Source: Halomonas salipaludis (GTDB lineage: Bacteria > Pseudomonadota > Gammaproteobacteria > Pseudomonadales > Halomonadaceae). Taken from it: a stretch of 64,000 nucleotides of DNA. Position 1 is the first letter of the stretch, and each line of letters starts with the position of its first letter. Shown here piece by piece: positions 55,162-64,000 of the stretch. Under the pieces are notes generated by a model. It worked only from the letters and a program-made list of their open reading frames with translations, did not search any database and was not told the DNA's origin. Made by a program: the position numbers and the translations under genes. The stretch spans positions 434,001 through 498,000 of the forward strand of contig NZ_NSKB01000003.1 of NCBI RefSeq assembly GCF_002286975.1, in the 5' to 3' direction.

Positions 55162-55938
55162 ATGAGCAAGTTCGCTCTGGAAGAAGTGCTTAGCGTTCAC
55201 CACTGGAACGATACCCTGTTCAGTTTTCGCACCACCCGCGAGCGCAGCCTGCGCTTCAAGAACGGCCAGTTCGTGATGATCGGCCTCGAGGTGAGCGGCA
55301 AGCCGCTGATGCGTGCCTACTCCATCGCCAGCCCCAACTACGAGGATCACCTCGAGTTCTTCAGCATCAAGGTGCCGGACGGCCCTCTCACCTCGCGCCT
55401 GCAGCACCTCAAGGTCGGCGACCAGATCATGGTCAGTCGCAAGCCCACCGGCACCCTGGTCACCGACGACCTGCTGCCGGGCCGCAACCTCTACCTGCTC
55501 TCCACCGGCACTGGGCTGGCACCGTTCATGAGCCTGATCCAGGACCCCGAGGCCTACGAGCGCTTCGAGAAGATCGTGTTGATCCACGGCGTGCGTACGG
55601 TCAGCGAGCTGGCCTATGCGGACTTCATCTCAAAGGAGCTGCCGGCCCATGAATACCTCGGCGACGAAATCGCCGAAAAGCTGGTCTACTACCCGACCGT
55701 GACCCGTGAGGAGTTCCATACCACCGGGCGCCTCACCGATCATATCCGCACCGGCAAGCTGTTCGAGGATACCGGCCTGGCGCCGCTCGATCCCAAGCAG
55801 GACCGCGCCATGATCTGCGGCAGCCCGGCGATGCTCGACGAAACCAGCGCGCTGCTCGACGACCTGGGCTTCAATATCTCGCCGCGCATGGGCGAGCCTG
55901 GCGACTACGTGATCGAGCGGGCGTTCGTCGAGAAATGA
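55162..55938 (+). CDS. fpr: Ferredoxin/flavodoxin-NADP reductase
   Basis: 258-residue FAD enzyme that exchanges electrons between NADPH and ferredoxin or flavodoxin. FAD-binding RAYSIASPNYEDHLEF, NADP-binding STGTGLAPFMSLIQDPE, and the C-terminal GSPAMLDETSALLDDLGF with the terminal ERAFVEK are typical of bacterial subclass I enzymes. The ATG at 55162 follows GGGAG; the upstream ATG at 55117 is in the leader. Confidence 0.95.
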   Translation: MSKFALEEVLSVHHWNDTLFSFRTTRERSLRFKNGQFVMIGLEVSGKPLMRAYSIASPNYEDHLEFFSIKVPDGPLTSRLQHLKVGDQIMVSRKPTGTLVTDDLLPGRNLYLLSTGTGLAPFMSLIQDPEAYERFEKIVLIHGVRTVSELAYADFISKELPAHEYLGDEIAEKLVYYPTVTREEFHTTGRLTDHIRTGKLFEDTGLAPLDPKQDRAMICGSPAMLDETSALLDDLGFNISPRMGEPGDYVIERAFVEK

Positions 55939-56000
55939 CCCGGCTTCGCCGGGAGCTGTAAGCTGGAAGAGCGCCGCTGCGCGGCTGGACGCCGGAAGAG

Positions 56001-56032
56001 AAAACCCCCGTGGCCTGGGCCACGGGGGTTTT
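56001..56032. terminator. Strong bidirectional terminator after fpr
   Basis: A 15-bp perfect stem (A4-C5-GTGGCC at 56001-56015 with its complement at 56018-56032) with flanking A- and T-runs. It may also stop minus-strand transcripts leaving glnK through the tandem repeat. Confidence 0.85.
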
Positions 56033-56062
56033 CCATTACACCAGCGGTGGTGATGCTATGTG

Positions 56063-56177
56063 GCTTCGAGCTTCGAGCTTCGAGCTTCGAGCTTCGAGCT
56101 TCGAGCTTCGAGCTTCGAGCTTCGAGCTTCGAGCTTCGAGCTTCGAGCTTCGAGCTTCGAGCTTCGAGCTTCGAGCT
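56063..56177. repeat. Heptanucleotide tandem repeat (GCTTCGA)16.4
   Basis: Sixteen perfect copies of GCTTCGA plus three bases, directly behind the glnK stop (minus strand). As 7 is not a multiple of 3, any frame through it repeats every 21 bp (SSKLEAR on the minus strand, ELRASSF on the plus strand). No start or ribosome-binding site supports coding. Low-copy degenerate relatives (AGCTGTAAGCTGGAAGAGC) lie at 55954-55972. Confidence 0.95.
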
Positions 56178-56178
56178 G

Positions 56179-56535
<357 letters not shown>

Positions 56536-56603
56536 CTATGGGTGGGGCTGGCCCCAGGTTCAAGCATTATCTCCTACCAGCATACACCGCCCGGCCAGAT
56601 ATG

Positions 56604-56627
56604 AAAAAAGGCCCCCCGAAGGGGGCC
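56604..56627 (-). terminator. Intrinsic terminator of the glnK-amtB operon
   Basis: GGCCCCC (56610-56616), CGAA loop, GGGGGCC (56621-56627), with six A residues at 56604-56609 giving a U-tract on the minus strand. Confidence 0.9.
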
Positions 56628-56661
56628 AGGGGAGCACGCCAGCTCACTCGGTATAGCGCCG

Positions 56662-57912
56662 TTACTTCTTGGCGACGCTGAATTCGGGATAGGCTTCGAG
56701 GCCGCATTCGGCGATATCGACGCCTTCATACTCTTCTTCTTCGCTGACCCGGATGCCCATGATCGCCTTGAGCACCAGCCACACGGCCAGGCTTGCCGCG
56801 AAGACCCAGGCAAAGATGCCGATGATGCCGATGATCTGGGCGCCGAAGGAGGCGTCGGCATTCGACAGCGGCACTGCCAGCACGCCCCAGATCCCGACCA
56901 CACCGTGCACCGAGATGGCACCGACCGGATCATCGAGCTTGAGCTTGTCGAGGCTGACGATGGCGGCCACCACGATGGCACCGCCCACGGCACCGATCAG
57001 CGTGGCACCCAGCGCGGAGGGCGCGAGGGGCTCGGCGGTGATCGCCACCAGGCCGGCCAGGGCGCCGTTCAGGGCCATGGTCAGGTCGGCCTTGCGGAAC
57101 CACAGCTTGGCCAGGATCAGCGCGGTGATCACGCCACCGGCGGCCGCAGCGTTGGTGTTGACGAACACCTGGGCGACGTTATTGGCCGAGATGCCGTCAG
57201 ACATCTTCAGCTCGGAGCCACCGTTGAAGCCGAACCAGCCCATCCACAGGATGAAGGTACCCAGGGTAGCCAGCGGCATGTTGGCACCGGGGATGGCGTA
57301 GATCGCACCGTCCTTGCCGTACTTGCCCTTACGCGGGCCCAGTACCAGTACACCGGCCAGGGCGGCAGCTGCGCCGGCCATGTGCACGATGCCGGAACCG
57401 GCGTAGTCGGAATAGCCCATTGCGTCGAGCCAGCCACCGCCCCAGGTCCAGTAGCCAGAGACCGGGTAGATGACGCCGGTCATGACCACCGCGAAGGCCA
57501 GGAAGGCCCACAGCTTCATGCGCTCGGCCACGGCACCCGAGACGATCGACATCGCAGTGGCAACGAATACCACCTGGAAGAAGAAGTCGGAGCGCATCGA
57601 GTAGTAGGGCGCATCCACGTCGCCGGAGGTGATGGCGTCGAGAGTGTTCTCGCTGCCGATCAGGAAGCCCAGGTTAGGCAGGAAACCGCCGCCGGCGCTG
57701 GAATACATGATGTAGTAGCCGACCAGCAGATACATGGTGCAGGCGATGGCGAACAGCGCGATGTTCTTGGTCAGAATCTCGGCGGTGTTCTTGGAGCGTA
57801 CCATGCCGGCCTCGAGCATCGAGAAGCCGGCGGCCATCCACATGACCAGTACGCCACAGATGAGAAAGTAGAAGGTGTCGAGCGCGTATGTCAGCTCTGC
57901 TAATTCTGTCAT
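56662..57912 (-). CDS. amtB: Ammonium transporter
   Basis: 416-residue trimeric inner-membrane channel with 11 hydrophobic segments. The twin His pair of the pore is His177 (AGSGIVHMAG) and His336 (GAISVHGVVGIWG). The motif GGWLDAMGYSDYAGSGIVH and the FNGGSEL segment are typical. The C-terminal tail (EEEEYEGVDIAECGLEAYPEF) matches the PII-contact region. ATG at 57912 with AGGAG 8 nt upstream; the longer frame is unsupported. Lies 109 nt after the second glnK. Confidence 0.95.
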   Translation of the reverse strand: MTELAELTYALDTFYFLICGVLVMWMAAGFSMLEAGMVRSKNTAEILTKNIALFAIACTMYLLVGYYIMYSSAGGGFLPNLGFLIGSENTLDAITSGDVDAPYYSMRSDFFFQVVFVATAMSIVSGAVAERMKLWAFLAFAVVMTGVIYPVSGYWTWGGGWLDAMGYSDYAGSGIVHMAGAAAALAGVLVLGPRKGKYGKDGAIYAIPGANMPLATLGTFILWMGWFGFNGGSELKMSDGISANNVAQVFVNTNAAAAGGVITALILAKLWFRKADLTMALNGALAGLVAITAEPLAPSALGATLIGAVGGAIVVAAIVSLDKLKLDDPVGAISVHGVVGIWGVLAVPLSNADASFGAQIIGIIGIFAWVFAASLAVWLVLKAIMGIRVSEEEEYEGVDIAECGLEAYPEFSVAKK

Positions 57913-58021
57913 TGGGTGTTCTCCTGTGCCCATGTCGTGCCTGGTTGGGCCGCGTTAGTGTCCGCGTTGAGCATCGTTTTTCTGGATTCCTGCGTCCTTG
58001 GGCGAAGCACTGGGGCGCCGC

Positions 58022-58456
<435 letters not shown>

Positions 58457-58481
58457 TTAATCAGTCGTATAGGGGGTGGTA

Positions 58482-58495
58482 TGCACCATTGTGCA
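58482..58495. promoter_or_regulatory. Palindrome TGCAC-CATT-GTGCA upstream of glnK
   Basis: Resembles an NtrC site but has a 4-bp spacer in place of the usual 7 between GCAC and GTGC. It may be a weak site or a fortuitous palindrome. Confidence 0.35.
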
Positions 58496-58524
58496 GAGTC
58501 TCCATGGGAGGGAATGGAGGGCTT

Positions 58525-58541
58525 TGCACCAAATAGGAGCG
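58525..58541. promoter_or_regulatory. Candidate NtrC-binding site
   Basis: TGCACC-AAATA-GGAGCG closely fits TGCACY-N5-GGTGCA with one change in the core, about 95 bp upstream of the sigma-54 promoter, a normal enhancer distance. Confidence 0.55.
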
Positions 58542-58652
58542 CCGAGGAAAGCTTAATGCCTCATAATGGGGCGCTGCTTGGGCATGCGTGCCACTGGCAG
58601 CTTGCGTATGCTTGGGTATGAGGCATATCCGCTGGATGACGAGGAGAATCAC

Positions 58653-58985
58653 GTGACCCATCAAGATCGATTTGGCCGTCTGGCCCGTGAGCTGGGCGAG
58701 CGGTTGCAGGGTGCCTCCCAGGCGCCGGAGGAGATTCACAAGGGGGTGCAGCAGGTGGTGCGCGGCGCCTGCGAGCGTCTCGAGCTGGTATCCCGCGAAG
58801 ATTTCGATATTCTCATGGATGTACTGCAACGCACCCGCAGCCGCGTCGAGGCGCTGGAAGCGCGGGTCGCTACGCTTGAAGCAGCGCTCGACGAGGGCGC
58901 GACACCCAGCGCTGAAAGCCACCGCGCGGCTAGCGTCGACACCCCGCCCGCCGAAGATGCCGGCGGCGGCGAGCCTTCGCGCTGA
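58653..58985 (+). CDS. ubiK: Ubiquinone biosynthesis accessory factor UbiK (BMFP family)
   Basis: 110-residue small coiled-coil protein of the YqiC/BMFP family; in E. coli UbiK binds UbiJ and assists the ubiquinone complex. The coiled coil is visible at SREDFDILMDVLQRTRSRVEALEARVATLEAAL, followed by a disordered Ala/Pro-rich tail. The GTG start at 58653 has GAGGAG 6 nt upstream and decides the start. comM follows 31 nt later. Confidence 0.85.
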   Translation: MTHQDRFGRLARELGERLQGASQAPEEIHKGVQQVVRGACERLELVSREDFDILMDVLQRTRSRVEALEARVATLEAALDEGATPSAESHRAASVDTPPAEDAGGGEPSR

Positions 58986-59016
58986 CGCCACGCCATTTCA
59001 CCGGCGAGGGACCGCC

Positions 59017-60528
59017 ATGACGCTTGCCATCATCAATACCCGCGCCAGCCTGGGGCTCGACGCGCCTGAAGTGCTGGTCGAGGTACACCTGGCCAACGGC
59101 CTGCCGGGCCTGACCCTGGTGGGGCTGGCCGAGGCGGCGGTCAAGGAGAGCCGCGAGCGGGTACGCAGCGCGCTGATCAACGCCGGCCTCGAGTTTCCCA
59201 CCACCCGCCGCATTACCCTCAACCTGGCGCCCGCCGACCTGCCCAAGGAAGGCGGGCGCTTTGATCTGCCGATTGCGCTGGGCATCCTGGTCGCCTCGGG
59301 GCAGGTGCCGGGGGAGGCGCTGGAGACGGTGGAGTGCCTTGGCGAGCTGGCGCTGGACGGCAAGCTGCGTCCGGTCACCGGGGTACTGCCGGTGGCCCTG
59401 GCGGCGCGGCGTGCCGGGCGCACCCTGATCGTGCCCCGTGCCAACGCCGACGAAGCGGCCCTGGCCAGTGGGCTCGAGGTACTGCCGGCGGAGCATCTGC
59501 TGGAGGTGGTGGCGCACCTGTTGGGTCAGCGGCAGCTGGCGGCACACCACGCCGAATCGCGGCCCCTCGAGGCCGTGGCCAGCGGCATGGATCTGGCCGA
59601 GGTGCGCGGCCAGCAGCAGGCACGTCGCGCCCTGGAGATCGCTGCCGCCGGTGCCCACAATTTGCTGCTGGCCGGCCCGCCGGGAACCGGCAAGACCATG
59701 CTGGCCAGCCGGCTGCCGGGCATCCTGCCGCCGCTGGAGGAGGATGAAGCGCTGGAAGTGGCGGCGATCCGCTCGGTGATCGGGCTGCCGCTCACCGACG
59801 ACTGGGGGCGACGGCCGTTTCGTACCCCGCACCATACCGCCAGCGCCGTGGCATTGGTCGGCGGCGGCTCCAAGCCGCGCCCCGGGGAAATCTCGCTGGC
59901 CCATCACGGCGTGCTGTTTCTCGACGAACTGCCGGAATTCTCGCGCCATGTGCTCGAGGTGATGCGCGAGCCGATGGAGTCGGGCAGCATCGCGCTGTCG
60001 CGGGCCAACCATCAGCGCCGCTATCCGGCGCGCTTTCAGCTCGTTGCCGCCATGAACCCTTGCCCCTGCGGCCACCTTGGCGACCCGCGCAGCCGCTGCC
60101 AGTGCAGCGCCGCGCAGATCCAGCGCTACCAGCAGCGTCTCTCCGGCCCGCTGCTGGACCGCATCGACCTGCAGGTCGAGGTGCCGGCGCTGCCGCCGGA
60201 GCAGTTGACCTCCCAGCAGGCCGGCGAGAGCTCCGCTGCAGTGCGAGAACGAGTGCTGGCGGCGCGTGCCCGGCAGGCCCGGCGCGGTGCGCTCAACGCT
60301 CATCTACCGGGGCGTGAGCTGGAAGCCGCCTGCGCCCTGGACAGCGCCACCCGCGCCTGGCTGGCCGGGGTGCTGGAGCGGCTCAATCTCTCGGCGCGGG
60401 CCTACCATCGCGTGCTGCGCGTGGCCCTGACCCTGGCCGACCTGGCGGGCGATGCGCGCCCCGAGCGTCGCCAGCTGATGGAGGCGATCGGCTATCGGCA
60501 GCTCGACCGGCTGCTCAAGGCCGGCTGA
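59017..60528 (+). CDS. comM: ComM/YifB magnesium-chelatase-like AAA+ helicase
   Basis: 503 residues: N-terminal ChlI domain (about 20-145, EVHLANGLPGLTLVGLAEAAVKESRERVRSA), AAA+ domain with Walker A GPPGTGKTM and Walker B GVLFLDELPEF, a Cys cluster NPCPCGHLGDPRSRCQC, and a C-terminal Mg_chelatase_C domain (ARAYHRVLRVALTLADL). ComM is a hexameric helicase promoting branch migration during natural transformation. The ATG at 59017 is chosen after GCGAGGGACC; the frame upstream lies over ubiK. Confidence 0.95.
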   Translation: MTLAIINTRASLGLDAPEVLVEVHLANGLPGLTLVGLAEAAVKESRERVRSALINAGLEFPTTRRITLNLAPADLPKEGGRFDLPIALGILVASGQVPGEALETVECLGELALDGKLRPVTGVLPVALAARRAGRTLIVPRANADEAALASGLEVLPAEHLLEVVAHLLGQRQLAAHHAESRPLEAVASGMDLAEVRGQQQARRALEIAAAGAHNLLLAGPPGTGKTMLASRLPGILPPLEEDEALEVAAIRSVIGLPLTDDWGRRPFRTPHHTASAVALVGGGSKPRPGEISLAHHGVLFLDELPEFSRHVLEVMREPMESGSIALSRANHQRRYPARFQLVAAMNPCPCGHLGDPRSRCQCSAAQIQRYQQRLSGPLLDRIDLQVEVPALPPEQLTSQQAGESSAAVRERVLAARARQARRGALNAHLPGRELEAACALDSATRAWLAGVLERLNLSARAYHRVLRVALTLADLAGDARPERRQLMEAIGYRQLDRLLKAG

Positions 60529-60540
60529 GCCAGGTCCTCT

Positions 60541-61032
60541 TTAAAGTGCGGTGGCGTCGAAGGCCCCGAACAACGTCTCTTCCCACTGCGGCTCGCTGTC
60601 GCCCAGGCGGCGCAGACGCATGTGCAGTGCATAGGGCAGCAGCTCGCGGTCGGAGAGCGTCAGCCGCGGGCCGTCGGCGCTGAGTCGAGTCTCCAGCAGC
60701 CATTGATTGTCCCGCGAGTCGCTGTCCTGCATCTCCGGCGCCCAGTCGATGACCTGCGGCCCGTCGCTGGGGGCCAGCAGCGCCCGGCTGAGGCTCTCGG
60801 TGAAGCGCGACTGGCTGACCCCCAGGCCGTCGTCGACCTCGGGCGTGGCCAGTAGCAGCACCACGTCGGGGGTGTCGCGGGTCCAGACCGGTTCGCGCAG
60901 CAGGCTTGCGGTGGCCGTTTCGCCGAGGCCGAACAGCGCCTGGCGCAGTAGAGTGGGAGCATCCGGGGCGCTGGCGCAGCCGCTGAGCAGCAGGCCGAGC
61001 AGCGCTGCTCGCAGGAGAGTGAGTCGCTTCAT
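60541..61032 (-). CDS. Predicted lipoprotein, unknown function
   Basis: 163 residues with a type II signal peptide: LRAALLGLLLSGC gives a good lipobox (LSGC), so it is lipid-anchored. The mature part contains VVLLLATPEVDDGLGVSQSRFTESLSRAL and no family I can name. The start overlaps the stop of the upstream hydrolase gene by 4 nt, so they are co-translated. It converges on comM. Confidence 0.8.
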   Translation of the reverse strand: MKRLTLLRAALLGLLLSGCASAPDAPTLLRQALFGLGETATASLLREPVWTRDTPDVVLLLATPEVDDGLGVSQSRFTESLSRALLAPSDGPQVIDWAPEMQDSDSRDNQWLLETRLSADGPRLTLSDRELLPYALHMRLRRLGDSEPQWEETLFGAFDATAL

Positions 61033-62009
61033 GTGCCCAGCCGCTGTACGTTGCAGGGCGCTACATCATCGAGGAAAACGCTTAGCTCATCGAAGAGCAC
61101 CTGACGAATGGGTTCGGCCTCGTTGACCAGGTGGTGGCGCGCTTCGGGGTGGCGATAGACCCGGGCGCGCGGAAACTTGCGGGTCATCACCTCGAGATTC
61201 CAGGCCCAGTCGACGGTCAGATCCTGTTCACCCTGCAGAATCAATACCGGCAGCTGGCTTGTCGGCAGCGCGATCAGCTGCGGCATCCAGCGGCGCATGG
61301 CGCTGACCCAGGTCAGCGTCAGGTAGTCGGCCTGCAGCGGGTCGGCCTCGCGCAGGAAGGCGGTGAAGTCGCTGTCCGAGGAGTTGGGGCGGTACTTGCG
61401 CGGCAGGGTGGTGATGAAAGGGCTGGCCAGGCGGTGCAGCCAGCTCGACTGCGGCCAGCCCAGCGGGCGCACCAGCGGGGCCAGCAGCGCCAGGCCCTGC
61501 CAAGTGCTGGGCTCGCCATGGCGCAGCGCATCGGTGGCCAGGATTGCCGCGCCGGTACTCTGGCCGATGCCGACCCAGGGCTTGGGAATCAGCCCCTGGT
61601 GGTCGAGTTGGGCCTGCAGCTCGGCAAGGCACTCGCCGTAGTCGTCGAAGTCATCGATGGTGGCGCGCTCGCCGCTCGACAGGCCGTGCCCCGGCAGGTC
61701 CCACAGCACTACCCGCCAGCCCTGGGCGAGTAGACGCTCGAGCAGATGGCGGTAGAGCCCCAGGTGATCGAAGTAACCGTGGACCACGAAGGCGGTGCCG
61801 CGCGGCGCCGTTGGCGTCCAGATCTGGGTCCATAGGCGAAAGCCGCGGGCATCGAGGTAGCCGACGTGTAGCGCGACGTGATCGCCCAGCAGCGGCGCGA
61901 GCTGGTAGTGCGCGAGATAGTGATCGAGATGTGGCGTCCATGGGGTACTGCCGGGCACGCGGGCCGGCGCGATGGGCCCGAGGGCCTGCAGCGGTGCGAA
62001 ATCGGTCAT
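61029..62009 (-). CDS. Alpha/beta hydrolase (monoacylglycerol lipase-like)
   Basis: 326 residues. Nucleophile elbow GIGQSTG (GxSxG), oxyanion HGYFDHLGLY after the first strand, the acid in GEQDLTVDW and the catalytic His in EARHHLVNE near the C-terminus. These fit the serine aminopeptidase/lysophospholipase group (Hydrolase_4). No signal peptide. Coupled to the downstream lipoprotein gene. The substrate is likely a lipid ester, but that is inference. Confidence 0.88.
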   Translation of the reverse strand: MTDFAPLQALGPIAPARVPGSTPWTPHLDHYLAHYQLAPLLGDHVALHVGYLDARGFRLWTQIWTPTAPRGTAFVVHGYFDHLGLYRHLLERLLAQGWRVVLWDLPGHGLSSGERATIDDFDDYGECLAELQAQLDHQGLIPKPWVGIGQSTGAAILATDALRHGEPSTWQGLALLAPLVRPLGWPQSSWLHRLASPFITTLPRKYRPNSSDSDFTAFLREADPLQADYLTLTWVSAMRRWMPQLIALPTSQLPVLILQGEQDLTVDWAWNLEVMTRKFPRARVYRHPEARHHLVNEAEPIRQVLFDELSVFLDDVAPCNVQRLGT

Positions 62010-62157
62010 CCAACCCTCCCTAGTACGCTCATGCTAGCGCTGGCAGGCCTGGCAAGCCATATTGCGACAGCAACATTTCATCATTTGGTCGAGTCTGGCA
62101 GACCGCGGTGACATTTTCAGGTAGCATGTGGAAGCCATTTCCATAAAAAAATGTTAC

Positions 62158-62175
62158 TTTTGGGAACACCCAAAA
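62158..62175. promoter_or_regulatory. Inverted repeat upstream of glcB
   Basis: TTTTGGG and CCCAAAA separated by AACA, 51 bp before the glcB ATG. A possible operator or leader hairpin; the regulator is not identifiable here. Confidence 0.45.
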
Positions 62176-62225
62176 CGACCCACGGCCGGTATGCGCTACC
62201 GGTCACAGCGCATCAGGAGACTCTC

Positions 62226-64000
62226 ATGACTGACCGTGTCACCCGCCATCGTCTTCAGGTGGCCTCCGAGTTGGACCGTTTCATCAACGATCAGGCCCTG
62301 CCTGGCACTGGCGTCGATGCAGAGACCTTCTGGTCCGGTGTCGATGCGCTGTTTCACGATTTGACCCCGAAGAATCGCGAATTGCTCGCCGAGCGCGAGC
62401 GTCTGCAGGGCGAGCTCGATGCCTGGCACCGTGAAAACCCTGGCCCGGTCAGCGACATGCCCGCCTATCGCGACTTTCTCAAGCGCATTGGCTACCTCGC
62501 CGAGGCCCCGGCCAAGGTCGCCGCCACCACCCAGAACGTCGATGCCGAGGTCGCCACCCAGGCCGGCCCGCAGCTGGTGGTGCCGGTAAACAACGCCCGC
62601 TATGCGCTGAATGCCGCCAATGCCCGCTGGGGCAGCCTCTACGATGCCCTCTACGGCACCGATGCCATCAGCGAGGAGGACGGCGCCGAGAAGGGCACCA
62701 GCTACAACCCCAAGCGCGGTGACAAGGTCATCGCCTATGCCCGCGGCGTCCTCGACCGCGCCGCGCCGCTGGCCACCGGCTCGCACCGCGATGCCGTCAA
62801 CTATGCGCTGCGCGACGGCCATCTGGTGGTGACCCTCGAGGGTGGCCGCGAGACCGGCCTCAAGGACCCCGGCAAGCTGGTCGGCTTCCAGGGCGACGCC
62901 GCCAAGCCCCAGGGGATCCTGCTCGCCAACCACGGTCTGCATCTGGAAATCCAATTCGATACCAGCCACCCGATCGGCAAGACCGACCCGGCTGGCGTCA
63001 AGGACCTGCTGGTCGAGGCCGCGCTGACCAGCATCATGGACTGCGAGGACTCGGTGGCGGCGGTCGACGCCGAAGACAAGGTGGTGGTCTATCGCAACTG
63101 GCTGGGCTTGATGAAGGGCGACCTCGAAGAGCAGTTGGAGAAGGGTGGCAAGACCATCACCCGGCGCCTCAATCCGGATCGCCAGTACCAGACCCCCGAT
63201 GGCGGCAGCCTGATCCTGCCCGGCCGTGCGCTGATGTTCGTGCGCAACGTCGGCCACCTGATGACCAACCCCGCGGTGCTCGACGCCGACGGCAACGAGC
63301 TGCCGGAAGGCATCCTCGATGCGGTGGTCACTGGCCTGCTGGCGCTGCACGACCTCAACAAGGGTGACGGCGAGCCGCGCAACTCGCGCGCCGGCTCGGT
63401 GTACATCGTCAAGCCCAAGATGCACGGCCCCCAGGAAGTCGCCTTCGCCAACGAGCTGTTCGGCCGCGTGGAAGACATCCTGGGCATGGCTCGCGATACC
63501 CTCAAGATGGGCATCATGGACGAGGAGCGGCGAACCACCGTCAACCTCAAGGCGTGCATCAACGCTGCGGCCTCGCGGGTGGTGTTCATCAATACCGGCT
63601 TCCTCGACCGTACCGGCGACGAGATGCACACCGCCATGGAAGCCGGTCCCATGATTCGCAAGGGTGACATGAAGGGCGCCAAGTGGATCGCTGCCTACGA
63701 GCGCAACAACGTGCTGGTCGGCCTGGCCTGCGGGCTGCGCGGGCGCGCCCAGATCGGCAAGGGCATGTGGGCCATGCCCGACCTGATGGCGGCTATGCTC
63801 GAGCAGAAGATCGGCCACCCCAAGGCTGGCGCCAACACCGCCTGGGTACCGTCGCCCACCGCCGCGGCACTGCACGCCCTGCACTACCACCAGGTCGACG
63901 TTGCGGCAGTGCAGCGTGAACTGGAAGGCCAGGGCGACGTCGACCTGCTCGACGACCTGCTGACGGTGCCGGTGGCCGAGAGCGCCAACTGGTCCGACGA
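62226..64000 (+). CDS. glcB: Malate synthase G, 3' truncated by the window
   Basis: Condenses glyoxylate with acetyl-CoA to malate. 591 residues are visible of a usual 720-730. The start [20 protein letters not shown] follows AGGAGA at 62215-62220. Key segments are [45 protein letters not shown], the catalytic-region [18 protein letters not shown], and [20 protein letters not shown]. The reading frame is still open at the window end. No glycolate-oxidase genes lie upstream. Confidence 0.96.
   Translation, partial: MTDRVTRHRLQVASELDRFINDQALPGTGVDAETFWSGVDALFHDLTPKNRELLAERERLQGELDAWHRENPGPVSDMPAYRDFLKRIGYLAEAPAKVAATTQNVDAEVATQAGPQLVVPVNNARYALNAANARWGSLYDALYGTDAISEEDGAEKGTSYNPKRGDKVIAYARGVLDRAAPLATGSHRDAVNYALRDGHLVVTLEGGRETGLKDPGKLVGFQGDAAKPQGILLANHGLHLEIQFDTSHPIGKTDPAGVKDLLVEAALTSIMDCEDSVAAVDAEDKVVVYRNWLGLMKGDLEEQLEKGGKTITRRLNPDRQYQTPDGGSLILPGRALMFVRNVGHLMTNPAVLDADGNELPEGILDAVVTGLLALHDLNKGDGEPRNSRAGSVYIVKPKMHGPQEVAFANELFGRVEDILGMARDTLKMGIMDEERRTTVNLKACINAAASRVVFINTGFLDRTGDEMHTAMEAGPMIRKGDMKGAKWIAAYERNNVLVGLACGLRGRAQIGKGMWAMPDLMAAMLEQKIGHPKAGANTAWVPSPTAAALHALHYHQVDVAAVQRELEGQGDVDLLDDLLTVPVAESANWSD

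Noticed and set aside
56063-56177. Tandem repeat as a CRISPR array
   Set aside because: The 7-bp unit has no spacers and there are no cas genes.

Overview
The window reads as chromosome of a GC-rich gammaproteobacterium, most likely Halomonas or a close relative. That placement is inference from base composition, the gene set and the divergent finR/fpr pair; no rRNA or tRNA gene is present to confirm it.

Layout. (1) 1-13.7 kb: the end of a type VI secretion (T6SS) cluster in the order clpV-vasH-vasI-tssA-tssM, as in the Vibrio cholerae vas cluster, followed by a GNAT protein, a PAAR tip, VgrG and a DUF4123 adaptor. (2) 13.7-23.2 kb: a VasX-like pore-forming effector, then an AT-richer chain of membrane proteins alternating with headless effector tails. 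This looks like a T6SS effector-immunity array with at least two orphan tail/immunity cassettes, one immunity-like gene frameshifted at a G6 tract, and decayed remnants. (3) 23.2-25.1 kb: transporter debris, djlA and a glutathione S-transferase. (4) 25.1-37 kb, minus strand: a catabolic uptake island with a PF04199 cyclase-type hydrolase, a zinc alcohol dehydrogenase, a branched-chain-type ABC transporter (livFGMH) with two binding proteins, and a sigma-54 response regulator with its sensor kinase. A near-consensus sigma-54 promoter and two inverted-repeat enhancer sites 31 bp apart lie between the regulator and the first binding-protein gene. The leaders of five of the island's genes carry AACAACAA-like motifs. 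(5) 37-45 kb: a TrhA/hemolysin III-type protein, ribA, hemE, a VanZ-like protein, a general amino-acid ABC transporter (aapJQMP) and a histidine phosphatase. (6) 45-49 kb: phnD-phnC-phnE-phnE phosphonate-type uptake. (7) 49-56 kb: a host-attachment-family protein, two chemoreceptor genes behind a FliA-type promoter with almost identical signalling halves, and the divergent finR/fpr pair. (8) 56-58.7 kb: a (GCTTCGA)16 tandem repeat, then two PII genes flanking an ammonium transporter with a sigma-54/NtrC-type control region. (9) 58.6-64 kb: ubiK, comM, a lipoprotein, an alpha/beta hydrolase, and malate synthase G cut by the window end.

The two most interesting parts are the effector-immunity array (13.7-23.2 kb) and the self-contained sigma-54 control circuit of the catabolic island, with its possible Hfq/Crc-type motifs.
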